DNA of 64,000 bases from Parvularcula bermudensis HTCC2503. Its GTDB lineage: Bacteria; Pseudomonadota; Alphaproteobacteria; Caulobacterales; Parvularculaceae. How positions within the stretch are numbered: position 1 is the first letter of the stretch; every line of letters begins with the position of its first letter. The DNA is taken from contig NC_014414.1 in assembly GCF_000152825.2 (NCBI RefSeq), positions 2,170,001-2,234,000 of the forward strand. The letters run 5' to 3'. Of the stretch, positions 47,473 through 55,992 are shown one piece after another. The notes below the pieces were generated by a model. It did not search any database and had not been told where the DNA came from. It saw only the letters and a list, made by a program, of their open reading frames with translations. A program made the translations under genes and the position numbers.

Positions 47473-49478
47473 TGACCAAGATCCTCTGACGGGCTGGCGG
47501 ACAGACGCGCGGGGGCCGTGCCGGTCGTGCCGCCGACGGCGTCTTTCGGCGCCGCATGCTCTCGACGGAGATCTGAGACCCGCCGCAAATATTGCTCGCG
47601 CGGCATGACGGCGACTTGTCGGTTCTGGATGATCATGACCTTGTCGGCGGCATTGATCAGCCTGACATCATGGGTCGCGATAATCGCCGTGAGGGGACGA
47701 TCGGTCTTGGGGTGCCGCGCCTGCTGGGCAAACCGTGCCATGAGATTGGCGGCCAATTGGGCATCGAGATGCGCCGTCGGCTCATCCAAGAGCAATAAGG
47801 CCGGATCGCCGAACATCGCCCGCGCCAGCCCGACCGCCTGGCGTTGACCCGCGGACAGGTGAATACCCCCTTCGCCGATCATCGTGTCATAGCCCTCGGC
47901 CAGGGTCAGGATCATATCATGGGCGCCTACGGTCTTGGCGGCGCTGTAAACTTTGTCGACATCGCAGGGCGCGAACCGGGAAATGTTTTCAAAGACCGTC
48001 CCGCTCAACAGCTCGACATGCTGCGGAAGATAGCCGATGAATCGCCCGCGATCGCGCGGATCCCAGGTGGCGATGTCGCGGCCGCCAAGCCGGGCGGTGC
48101 CGTGATGCGCCGGCCAGGCACCGGCGAGGGATTGCAACAGCGAGGTTTTGCCGGAGCCCGACGGCCCAAGAAGGGCGATGATTTCGCCGCGATCGAAATC
48201 GACGGAAACCTGCGGCAGGAGCGGTTGTTTCGCCCCCGGGATACCGACCGCGAACTCTTCAAGGGTCAGTTTCGGCGTCGGCCGCGGCATGGCCGTGACC
48301 TCGTCGCGCTCGAAACTCGCCGGCAGATCATGACTGTTATCGATCCAGGATTTGAGCTCCTGCCACGACTTGCGACCGAGCAGGACCTGCCGCCAGAGGG
48401 CGACGGTCTGATCGATCGGGGCAAGAGCCCGCCCCATAATGATCGACCCTGCAATGATCGTCCCTGGGGTTTCGACCCCACCGACCGCAAGGGCGGCCCC
48501 GGCGCCGAGAATGGCGATCTGAAGGATCTGCCGCAAAGAGCGGGTGGAGGAGGCGAGGTAGGTCGCCGCCCCGGTGGACTCAACATTGCCGTCCACCGCC
48601 GAGCGGCGCAGGGTTTGCCAACGACCGATCGCCCGATCGCTCATCCCCATGGAAACAATGGCCGCACGTTGACGGACGAGGTGAGAGAGATGGTTCTGCG
48701 CGCGCTGATCACGCTTTTGCGCATCCTCGACGGATTTGCGGCTGATCCGGTCTGACACCAGCGCCAGAACCAGCAGAAGAACCGCCCCCCCAAGCCCAAT
48801 CGACCCAAGGATGGGATTGATCGCAAAGAGGATCGCCAGAAACAACAGCGTGAAGGGCAGATCGAGAATCGGGGCGAGGGTGCTTTGCAACAACAGCCCT
48901 TGAATTTTCGCCAAATGGCCAACGGCCGTCAGGGTCTCTGAATTGGTCGCTTGCGCGTTTGTCAGCCCTCGTCTGAGCGTCAAGCCATCGACTTTTTCCC
49001 CCAGGAGCTGGCCGGCCCGGGTGAAGGTGCGGCGACGCCCGCCATCGGCGGCAATATAGATGAGAAGAAGAAAGACGGCGATCGCCGACAGGACGATCAG
49101 GGTCTCGATCGAGCCAGAGGTCAGCACCCGGTCATAGACCTGGAGCATGTAGAGCGGGCTCACCAAGAACAACAAATTCACGATGGTCGTGAACACCAGC
49201 GCTGTTGTCAGATAGGGACGCAAGGCGCGGACGATTTGCTCACTGGGCTTGAGATCGTCGGAGGGGTCGGAGGGGGCGGCCGCTGCTTTGGCAGGGGCCG
49301 CCTTCTTCTCGTCATCCGCAGGCCGGTCCGTGGCGCCCGCCACTTGCGGGGCCTCGGAAGGGGCCTCGCGCTCAGCCGATGACGGCGCCGAAGCGGCATC
49401 TAGCCCGCTCTCGGTTGATCTTTTTGGCGAAGCAGCAGACCGTGATTGCGGAATTTTGTTGTCGTCGGCCTCAGCCAT
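47469..49478 (-). CDS. type I secretion ABC transporter, PrtD-like
   Basis: 669 residues. A roughly 80-residue low-complexity N-terminus (Ala, Pro, Ser, Asp) with no C39 peptidase domain precedes a six-helix membrane domain (SPLYMLQVYDRVLTSGSIETL is typical of PrtD/HlyB-type exporters) and an ATPase. Walker A is LLGPSGSGKTSLL, the signature is LSAGQRQAVGLARAM, Walker B is LLLLDEPTAHLD and the switch His is in IIATHDVRL. It exports a C-terminal-signal protein directly to the medium. No RTX-type substrate is present in the window. A palindrome precedes the start. Confidence 0.93.
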   Translation of the reverse strand: MAEADDNKIPQSRSAASPKRSTESGLDAASAPSSAEREAPSEAPQVAGATDRPADDEKKAAPAKAAAAPSDPSDDLKPSEQIVRALRPYLTTALVFTTIVNLLFLVSPLYMLQVYDRVLTSGSIETLIVLSAIAVFLLLIYIAADGGRRRTFTRAGQLLGEKVDGLTLRRGLTNAQATNSETLTAVGHLAKIQGLLLQSTLAPILDLPFTLLFLAILFAINPILGSIGLGGAVLLLVLALVSDRISRKSVEDAQKRDQRAQNHLSHLVRQRAAIVSMGMSDRAIGRWQTLRRSAVDGNVESTGAATYLASSTRSLRQILQIAILGAGAALAVGGVETPGTIIAGSIIMGRALAPIDQTVALWRQVLLGRKSWQELKSWIDNSHDLPASFERDEVTAMPRPTPKLTLEEFAVGIPGAKQPLLPQVSVDFDRGEIIALLGPSGSGKTSLLQSLAGAWPAHHGTARLGGRDIATWDPRDRGRFIGYLPQHVELLSGTVFENISRFAPCDVDKVYSAAKTVGAHDMILTLAEGYDTMIGEGGIHLSAGQRQAVGLARAMFGDPALLLLDEPTAHLDAQLAANLMARFAQQARHPKTDRPLTAIIATHDVRLINAADKVMIIQNRQVAVMPREQYLRRVSDLRREHAAPKDAVGGTTGTAPARLSASPSEDLGQ

Positions 49479-49494
49479 TCACCACGCCCCAAAT

Positions 49495-49506
49495 CTACAG
49501 CTGTAG
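49495..49506. promoter_or_regulatory. 12-bp palindrome before the type I secretion operon
   Basis: CTACAGCTGTAG is a perfect palindrome 16-28 bp before the ATG of the ABC gene. The position fits an operator or an untranslated leader hairpin. I do not recognise the site. Confidence 0.4.
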
Positions 49507-49638
49507 TTTACCCTGTTTCAGAACAAGATTTCGTTACGATAGCCCTTGGGGGCTTCTCACGGCTCGAAGTCCGCATTGCAAGCCAAGGACCCACACCCGT
49601 CATTCGATTTTCTTGCCCGGCAAGGGAGAGGGAGCGCC

Positions 49639-52251
49639 TCAGAACCGTTTTCTGAGGGTGATCCCATAGGTTCGCGGCTCATTCGGATAGGCCGAAAAGG
49701 CGCCAGGCTGGAATGTTGTCGGGAAAGCTGATGTGTAGAATTCATCCTCGAACAAATTCTTGCCCCACAGAAGAGCTTCGAATCCATTGTCGGCGATCAC
49801 CCCGATCCCGGCATCGAGAACACTGACCTCCCGCGAAGCGACGTCCTCGGGGACGTTCGAGATCACCTGAACTTCACTTTCGTAGCGCCAGCCGGTCCGG
49901 GCGAAGACCTCGCCCCAGCCGGTGGGCACACCATAGCGCACCCCGAGATAGGAGGAGAATTCCGGCACACCCGGCACCCGTTCCCCCGACAGATCCCCAA
50001 CCCCATCGGGGGTTTCAGGGGTCACCGGCACCGGCGCATTCTCGAACTGATCGAACTTCGCATCGAGATAGGTCCCCGCCCAATTGATGGTGAGCCCTTC
50101 GAAGGGTTCGATGACGCTTTCGAGCTCGACCCCGAAGGTCGATTGCGACCCCGCATTGGTCAGGACAAAGCCCGCCCCTTGGAAGGTTTGCGACTGAAAG
50201 CCTTCGACGTCCTGATCGAAAATCGCGACATTGAGGCTGCCCCATCCCCAACGGGTCTTGAGCCCCGCCTCGAAGGTTTTGGTCTCTTCCGGCCCGGCAA
50301 ACCGCGTCCCAGCATACTGACCGCGGGCAACGCGGGTGGTGGAGGGCAACAGCCCGGCGGCATCGAGAGCGGCAATATCGGTGGAGAAGGGGCGGCTGTC
50401 AGGTGTCAGGTTCCAAGAACTCGCCTTAAAGCCCGTGGCAAAGGACGCATAGACGCTGGTCCGGTTTGACAGATCGTAGGAGGCCCGGATGGTGTAGGGG
50501 ACGTCATCGTCCTCGGTCTTATTGTTCTCAATGTCGTTCGGCAGATTGACGAAGGGGGCGATGGTCCCGGCCTGCAGCGTCGTCAACTGGAGGAGGGGAT
50601 TGACCGCCGCCAGGCCCACCGAGGCCGGCACCAGGGAATTGACCAGGGCAAAGCCAAGGGGGTTGGCGGTTTGGAACGCGGCGACCTCCGCCGGGCTTGC
50701 GACCCGCGGATTTCCATTGCCATCGACAAGGCCCTGAAGGCCCGCCACCAGCGCCCGCAAGGTGACGTCGCTGGCAATGGCGGGGTCGGTAAAGTCGAGG
50801 GCCCCGAAGGGATTATCCGAAACCCCCTGCAGGCTGACCTCTTTCTCATCGTTGTAGTAGCTGGCCCCCAGGGTCAGCGTAAGGCGATCGGTGACCGCAA
50901 TGTCCGCCTGCGCGAAGAAAGAATATTGCGTATTGTCCTGCTCCGCCCGGAACCGAATACCGTCCCCCGCGGCAAGCAGCGTGCCCTGATCGAACCCCGC
51001 AGCCGTCTCGACCTGATCGATAAAACTGGGGCCACCGGGCACGGAGGTATCCGCCGCGACCACATCGGCAAAGGCCCGCGTATCGTCCCCGAGGGTAATT
51101 AGCGTGTCCTCGGTCAGATCCTCGTTGAAATAGAAACCGCCCACAAGCCAATCGACAATGCCGTGGCTGCCTTCGAACCGCAGCTCTTGGGTGAAGGTTT
51201 CGGTAGAGAGGTCGCGGGTATTGTCCCGAAGTATTTCCGCGGAGGTGAAATCGCCCTCAAAGCTGATGAACTGATCGCTGGTGCGGAAAGCGGAGATCGA
51301 TGTGAGGGTAACAGCCGGCGTGACCTCGACCTCGGTGATGGCGGCGACCCCGCCATTCTTGATGTCGTTGACGGAGTCGGTGTCGTAATAGACATCGTAG
51401 TCGAACGCCCCCGGCTCCTGCTTTTCGCCGCCGATCGCGCGGATCACATCTCCTGAAGTGATCGTCGTGCCGCCGATGAGAGGCGTTTCTCCCGCATTGA
51501 AGACCGTACAGCAAATCTCGTCGAGGGCGTCGTAATCGCCCTGCAAGCGGATTTCGACGCGGTCTGTCGGTTCAAAGAGCAATTCGCCGCGGAGGCCAAA
51601 GCGGTCGCGGTCATTGATATCCGCGCCACCGGCCAAATTATCCGTATAGCCCTCACGCTGATTGACATTCCCCGCAAGGGAGAAGGCCATATTGTCGGTA
51701 ATCGGGCCGGAGATATAGGCCTTGGCGATCCGAGAGCCGAAATTCCCGACCGTGACCTCTCCGACGCCCTCTGGCTCAAAGCTCGGCTTTTTCGTCACAA
51801 AGCTGACGACACCCGCCGTCGCGTTTTTCCCAAACAGGGTGGATTGCGGACCACGGAGCACTTCGACGCGTTCAAGATTGAGGAAATCCCCGAGGGAGGA
51901 ACCGGCGCGAGACCGGAACACGCCATCGACATAAACGGCGACGGAGGGCTCAATCCCGGCATTGTTCCCGCCATTGCCGAAACCGCGAATGATGAAGGTC
52001 ACATTGTTCGAGCGTTCAAGCTGGGACACCCGCAGCGAGGGGACGATGTCTTCGAGGTCGGTAATATCCTCGACCTGGGTCTGTTGCAGAAAATCCTCTT
52101 GCACCACAGACACCGCGACCGGCACTTCTTGCAGCGTTTGCTCACGCTTGGTGGCGGTGACAACCACCACATCCTCCTCCTGCGCGGCGGCAAAGGCCGC
52201 GGTCAGGGCCACAACACCGGCGGTCGCCAAGAGACTCGATTTTCCCATCAT
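49639..52251 (-). CDS. TonB-dependent outer-membrane receptor
   Basis: 870 residues. A signal peptide ends near AAFAAAQEED, and VVVTATKREQTLQEVPVAVSVV is the TonB-box/plug start typical of sphingomonad-type receptors. Plug marks are FIIRGFGNGGNNAGIEPSVAVYVDGVF and LERVEVLRGPQSTLFGKNATAGVVSF. The barrel ends in the C-terminal YGITLRKRF with final aromatic residue. I take ATG 52251, followed at once by a second ATG, with GGGGAG 1-4 nt upstream; a GTG at 52260 is possible but lacks a ribosome binding site. The substrate is unknown. Confidence 0.92.
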   Translation of the reverse strand: MMGKSSLLATAGVVALTAAFAAAQEEDVVVVTATKREQTLQEVPVAVSVVQEDFLQQTQVEDITDLEDIVPSLRVSQLERSNNVTFIIRGFGNGGNNAGIEPSVAVYVDGVFRSRAGSSLGDFLNLERVEVLRGPQSTLFGKNATAGVVSFVTKKPSFEPEGVGEVTVGNFGSRIAKAYISGPITDNMAFSLAGNVNQREGYTDNLAGGADINDRDRFGLRGELLFEPTDRVEIRLQGDYDALDEICCTVFNAGETPLIGGTTITSGDVIRAIGGEKQEPGAFDYDVYYDTDSVNDIKNGGVAAITEVEVTPAVTLTSISAFRTSDQFISFEGDFTSAEILRDNTRDLSTETFTQELRFEGSHGIVDWLVGGFYFNEDLTEDTLITLGDDTRAFADVVAADTSVPGGPSFIDQVETAAGFDQGTLLAAGDGIRFRAEQDNTQYSFFAQADIAVTDRLTLTLGASYYNDEKEVSLQGVSDNPFGALDFTDPAIASDVTLRALVAGLQGLVDGNGNPRVASPAEVAAFQTANPLGFALVNSLVPASVGLAAVNPLLQLTTLQAGTIAPFVNLPNDIENNKTEDDDVPYTIRASYDLSNRTSVYASFATGFKASSWNLTPDSRPFSTDIAALDAAGLLPSTTRVARGQYAGTRFAGPEETKTFEAGLKTRWGWGSLNVAIFDQDVEGFQSQTFQGAGFVLTNAGSQSTFGVELESVIEPFEGLTINWAGTYLDAKFDQFENAPVPVTPETPDGVGDLSGERVPGVPEFSSYLGVRYGVPTGWGEVFARTGWRYESEVQVISNVPEDVASREVSVLDAGIGVIADNGFEALLWGKNLFEDEFYTSAFPTTFQPGAFSAYPNEPRTYGITLRKRF

Positions 52252-52344
52252 GCTCCCCACACACGTCTCAAAAGGACGCTTTCGCTACTCTACAATGCCG
52301 TAATGTTACGGAGCCTTTGAGGTGACCACAAGCGAAAACACTTA

Positions 52345-52379
52345 CTTAACCATGTTATTCACCGCTATTGATGGTTAAG
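52345..52379. promoter_or_regulatory. perfect inverted repeat upstream of TonB receptor
   Basis: CTTAACCAT and ATGGTTAAG pair over 9 bp with a 17-bp spacer about 94 bp before the receptor start. A second palindrome, CGATAG-CT-CTATCG, follows at 52382-52395. Together they look like an operator region. Confidence 0.5.
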
Positions 52380-52645
52380 GACGATAGCTCTATCGACTTG
52401 CCAAGTAATTGCCGTGCTGCACTGCGAAATAATGTCCTAGAATAGATCGCTTCTCGGCAGAATTTAGCTCAATCTTTTCAGCAAACGGCGGCGGCGCGTC
52501 GCCCGTGTTCGATGCGGCTCAGTCCGCACCGGTCCTCACGGGCGGGGCGGCACAATTTGATGGGGGGACAGCGGGGACCGGGGAGCACCCGGAGCGGCGA
52601 ATGGCGGACGTCACCGCCTTCGAGTGCCGTCACTCTTCCTGTCGC

Positions 52646-52659
52646 ACAATATATATTGT
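52646..52659. promoter_or_regulatory. AT-rich 14-bp palindrome
   Basis: ACAATATATATTGT is a perfect palindrome flanked by TGTCGC and GTCGCA. It is about 395 bp upstream of the receptor start and 85 bp past the end of the MBL gene. It may be a binding site for a dimeric regulator. Confidence 0.35.
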
Positions 52660-52744
52660 CGCAAATTGTCTATCTGTGTCGGTGAGGGGTCAGGCTTAGG
52701 CGTATCGCCTCAGGGCCAGCGCTATCCGGTGCCCGGCCCAGAGC

Positions 52745-53605
52745 TCAGTCTCCCTGTTGCGGGACCTCAATGCACAAGCCGTCATAAGCCGGCACGACAT
52801 TCTCCGGCAGCTCGGCGGCCAGCTCCTCATAATCGAGATCGATATGAAGGTTCGTCAGGACACCGCGGCTCGCATCGGCGCGGACGAGCCATTCAAGCGC
52901 CATGGCAAGATGGGCGTGGCTGGGGTGCGGTTCGCGCCGCAAGGCATCGACGACCCACACATCGACACCGGTGAAAAGCGCCATTGCCGTGTCCGGCACC
53001 CCATTGGTGTCCGGTGAATAGGCAATCCCGCCCTGGGCCTGCTCCGGCACCGATAGTTTATAGCCGAAGGCGGGCACCCGGCCATGGTCCAATAGAGCGG
53101 CTTCGACAACGATATCGCCACTCGGCCCCGAGACAGTCACGGGGGCGCCCGGCGCGATTCTGTGACTGTCCAGAATAGCGGGATAGCCGGTTTTGGCGCT
53201 CGATTGAAAACAATAGGCAAATCGCTGCATCAGGTTCGGCGCGGTTTGATCGCTGAAATGGACCGGAACGCGCTTGCCGTTCCGATACACAAGACCGCGC
53301 AGATCATCGATTCCGTGGGTCTGGTCCGCGTGGTCATGGGTGATGAACACCCCATCCAGATGATTGACGGCCGCGCCCAGTAATTGCTCCCGCAAATCAG
53401 GGCTCGTATCAATCAGAACCGTGGTGAGCTCCCCTTCCCAGCCATTCGTGTCATGGGCGCGCTGCACCAGCAAGGAGCATCGCCGCCGGCGGTTCTTTGG
53501 GTTCGACGGGTCGCACACCCCCCAATCGCCGCGGCCATCCGCCCCCCCCACCCGGGGTACCCCGCCGGAGGACCCGCATCCGAGGATCGTCGCCCGCACT
53601 CTCAC
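52745..53605 (-). CDS. MBL-fold hydrolase, PhnP-like
   Basis: 286 residues of the metallo-beta-lactamase fold (cyclic phosphodiesterase group). LGCGSSGGVPRVGG at the N-terminus and the metal site HDHADQTHGIDDLRGL are typical, and further ligands include the Asp in YSPDTNG and a C-terminal His. The start is GTG 53605, which overlaps the tatD stop as GTGA; the longer frame to 53773 is rejected. It ends the dac-tmk-holB-tatD-MBL cluster seen in many alphaproteobacteria. The substrate is unknown. Confidence 0.88.
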   Translation of the reverse strand: MRVRATILGCGSSGGVPRVGGADGRGDWGVCDPSNPKNRRRRCSLLVQRAHDTNGWEGELTTVLIDTSPDLREQLLGAAVNHLDGVFITHDHADQTHGIDDLRGLVYRNGKRVPVHFSDQTAPNLMQRFAYCFQSSAKTGYPAILDSHRIAPGAPVTVSGPSGDIVVEAALLDHGRVPAFGYKLSVPEQAQGGIAYSPDTNGVPDTAMALFTGVDVWVVDALRREPHPSHAHLAMALEWLVRADASRGVLTNLHIDLDYEELAAELPENVVPAYDGLCIEVPQQGD

Positions 53606-54384
53606 GACGGCCGCTGGGCTTTGGAAAACAGCCGAAAGAAATTGTCGGTCGTGGCCTCGCCCAGGATCTCCGGTTCGATGCCCTTCACCTCGGCCAGCTT
53701 CGCGGCCACCAGCGGCAGATAGGCGGGCTCGTTCCGGCGACCACGATGAGGGACGGGCGCGAGAAAGGGACAATCGGTTTCGATCAGCAGGCGATCCATC
53801 GGGATCATTTTCGCGACCTCCCTCACCTCATCAGCCTTCTTAAAGGTCACGATACCCGAAAAAGCGACATATCCCCCCATGGCGAGGGCCCGGCGGGCGA
53901 GGTCTTCGCCGCCGGTATAACAATGCAGCAGAATCGGAAAGGGGCGCTCCGCATAGGCCGCCTCGAGGGTCGCCGCCATCTCGTCATCCGCCTCCCGAGA
54001 ATGAATGATCAGGGGGAGACCGGTTTCCTGCGCCGCGACGATATGGGCATGAAAGACCGCCTGCTGACGGTCGCGGTCGGAATATTCATAGTGAAAATCG
54101 AGGCCGCATTCTCCGATGCCGATCACATCCGTCTCCGTCGCGAGGGATATCAGCCGCTCGGCGGTCAGATCCGCATAGTCCTTGGCATGGTGCGGATGCA
54201 CACCGATGCTCCGCCACAGCCAGGGCCGGGGGGCGACAATGGTCTTAAGCGCAGGGGTTGCGGCCAAGTGATCGGAAATGACCAACATACCCCGGACATC
54301 GGCCTCCCGCGCCCGGTCGAGCACCCCTTCGAGATCCTCCTCATAGCGGTCGCCATGGAGATTGACGTGACTATCGATGAACAT
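53602..54384 (-). CDS. tatD: TatD-family metal-dependent deoxyribonuclease
   Basis: 260 residues, TIM-barrel hydrolase. FIDSHVNLHG at the start (metal His in DSH), GVHPHHA, the Glu in IGIGECGLDFHYE, PLIIHSREAD, LHCYTGG and LLIETDCPFLAPVPHRG are family marks. The second metal His of the usual HxH is Asn here (SHVNLHG), a common variant seems unlikely, so this is worth note. The start at ATG 54384 with GGGGG upstream overlaps holB by 14 bp; an upstream ATG at 54402 overlaps more. Confidence 0.92.
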   Translation of the reverse strand: MFIDSHVNLHGDRYEEDLEGVLDRAREADVRGMLVISDHLAATPALKTIVAPRPWLWRSIGVHPHHAKDYADLTAERLISLATETDVIGIGECGLDFHYEYSDRDRQQAVFHAHIVAAQETGLPLIIHSREADDEMAATLEAAYAERPFPILLHCYTGGEDLARRALAMGGYVAFSGIVTFKKADEVREVAKMIPMDRLLIETDCPFLAPVPHRGRRNEPAYLPLVAAKLAEVKGIEPEILGEATTDNFFRLFSKAQRPS

Positions 54385-55366
54385 GGCCCCCCCGTAGCGC
54401 ATCCCTTAACGTCATGGCCATCGCCAAAGCGGTCTGCCCACGATCCGCATTGAGCGCTTCCCCTTGCGAGGTCAGGGTCACGAGACGGTCATAGCTTTCG
54501 AGCGCCCTTTGCGGATCGCTCAACCGATCGAAGGGCGGGTCAGGTCTCTCCCCCACGGCCAAGCGCCGCGTCGCGCCGGCAAGACGATCAAGAACAAGCA
54601 ACTCGGCATCTCGGCGAATTTCGGCGGCGTCCCGTGCGGCGAACTGTCCCGCCGTCGCCGTCAGATCGCGCCCTGTGGCGGCAGCGGCGATCAGCGAGTC
54701 GGCAAGTCCCCTCACTTCGCGCCCCTCGCCGCTGGCCCAATGAAGGGCCCGGCCGGGGCGGCCATCGCTGAGGGCGGCGGCAGCGCGCGCCTCGTCCGCG
54801 GGAATGGCGTGATGGGTCTCGAGCCATTGCGCGATCTCGCCTAAGGGGCTCGGTCCGAGATCCAAACGGCGGCACCGTGACCTGATCGTCGGCAAGAGCC
54901 GGCCTGGCGCCGACGCCAGGAGCAGCAGCGTCGCGCCCTGCGGCGGCTCTTCGAGGCTTTTGAGCAGCGCATTGGCGGCACTGGCATTCATCTCATCGGC
55001 CGCATCGATGACCACGACGCGACGTCCACTGACCGATGTCTGGTAAAACCGGGCGATCATTTCCCGGATGTCATTGACGAGAATCGTGCGGGGAAGTTTG
55101 CCGGTTTTTTCGTCCGGCCGTCGGGTCACGAGGAAGTAGTCAGGATGCGCCTCCTCGGCGATCTGACCGACAATCGCCGGATCGGCGGCGTCGATCGCCT
55201 TTGCGCCGGACAAAAGGGCGGCGGCGAGCCGATCGGCAAGGAGACGTTTGCCGATTTGCGGCGGCCCCGTCAGCAACCAGCCCCCAATCATCGCGCCCCG
55301 GCCAAGGGCCGTATCGACCGTCTCGATCAGCGCCGGCCGCACCAAAAGAGCTGAACTCGCGCTCAT
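54371..55366 (-). CDS. holB: DNA polymerase III subunit delta'
   Basis: Clamp-loader subunit. 331 residues. The Walker A-like loop is GGWLLTGPPQIGKRLLADRL (GPPQIGK), and later segments show VVVIDAADEMNASAANALLKSLEEPPQGATLLLLASAPGRLLPTIRSRC, the SRC motif of clamp loaders. The start at ATG 55366 overlaps the tmk stop by 4 bp (ATGA); the extension to 55381 is rejected. Confidence 0.94.
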   Translation of the reverse strand: MSASSALLVRPALIETVDTALGRGAMIGGWLLTGPPQIGKRLLADRLAAALLSGAKAIDAADPAIVGQIAEEAHPDYFLVTRRPDEKTGKLPRTILVNDIREMIARFYQTSVSGRRVVVIDAADEMNASAANALLKSLEEPPQGATLLLLASAPGRLLPTIRSRCRRLDLGPSPLGEIAQWLETHHAIPADEARAAAALSDGRPGRALHWASGEGREVRGLADSLIAAAATGRDLTATAGQFAARDAAEIRRDAELLVLDRLAGATRRLAVGERPDPPFDRLSDPQRALESYDRLVTLTSQGEALNADRGQTALAMAMTLRDALRGGHVHR

Positions 55367-55992
55367 GGGAGGGCCGCCCAATCGGGATAATGCGCCCGCA
55401 TCACCTCAAGAATGGCTGCGCTGACATCGTCTTGGGGCTGCGCTGCGTCGATACAATGCATGTTGGGGTCCTTGGCCGCGAGTTCGAGAAATCGGGCTCG
55501 CACCCCCTCATGGTAATCGAGGCGCCGCCCCTCGAACCGATCGGCCGTCGATCTCGCCTTCGCGCGCGCAAGACCTTCGGCCACAGGCAGGTCGAGAAGC
55601 AGAACGAGGTCTGGACGCCGGACGACGACGGCCGCTTCGAGCGCGGCAAGGGTCTCCGGCGCCACCCCGTCCCCCTGATAGGCCAGGGTCGAGGCCGCAA
55701 ACCGGTCACATAGGACGGTCTCCCCTCGCTGGAGGGCGGGCAGGATGAGCGTCTGCATATGCGCATCCCGCGCCGCATTCATCAACAAGGCTTCGGCCAG
55801 AGGGGACCACGTCGCCGCCGGGTTGAGCAACACGTCTCGCAAGGCTTCCCCCCCCGGGGTGCCCCCTGGCTCACGGGTCATCGTCACCGCCTCTCCGGCC
55901 GACCGTAACCGCTCGGCCAGAAGCGCGATCTGCGTTGACTTGCCGGCCCCCTCGGGCCCCTCAAAAGTGATGAAGCGACCGGGGAGAGTCAT
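55363..55992 (-). CDS. tmk: thymidylate kinase
   Basis: Phosphorylates dTMP to dTDP with ATP. 209 residues. The P-loop is FITFEGPEGAGKSTQ, the dTMP-binding DR-type motif is VLCDRFAASTLAYQG, and LLLDLPVAEGLARAKAR precedes a lid region (DRFEGRR). The start overlaps the dac stop by 4 bp. It is the typical member between dac and holB in this cluster. Confidence 0.96.
   Translation of the reverse strand: MTLPGRFITFEGPEGAGKSTQIALLAERLRSAGEAVTMTREPGGTPGGEALRDVLLNPAATWSPLAEALLMNAARDAHMQTLILPALQRGETVLCDRFAASTLAYQGDGVAPETLAALEAAVVVRRPDLVLLLDLPVAEGLARAKARSTADRFEGRRLDYHEGVRARFLELAAKDPNMHCIDAAQPQDDVSAAILEVMRAHYPDWAALP

Larger units (their letters stand above)
52252..52744. other. 493-bp intergenic region with several palindromes
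   Basis: The region lies between the receptor start and the MBL-fold gene end, both on the minus strand. It holds an inverted repeat at 52345-52379, a second at 52382-52395, and the AT-rich ACAATATATATTGT (52646-52659). Two short frames on the plus strand (52505-52699 and 52624-52974) have no support. Confidence 0.5.

Noticed and set aside
48436-48465. 15-bp tandem duplication in the secretion ABC gene
   Set aside because: The repeated-looking TIIAGSIIMG is a conserved segment of PrtD-type exporters, so similarity of the DNA units is not evidence of recent duplication.
47844-48755. 303-residue frame on the plus strand over the secretion ABC gene
   Set aside because: Antisense to a well-supported gene; low-complexity composition.
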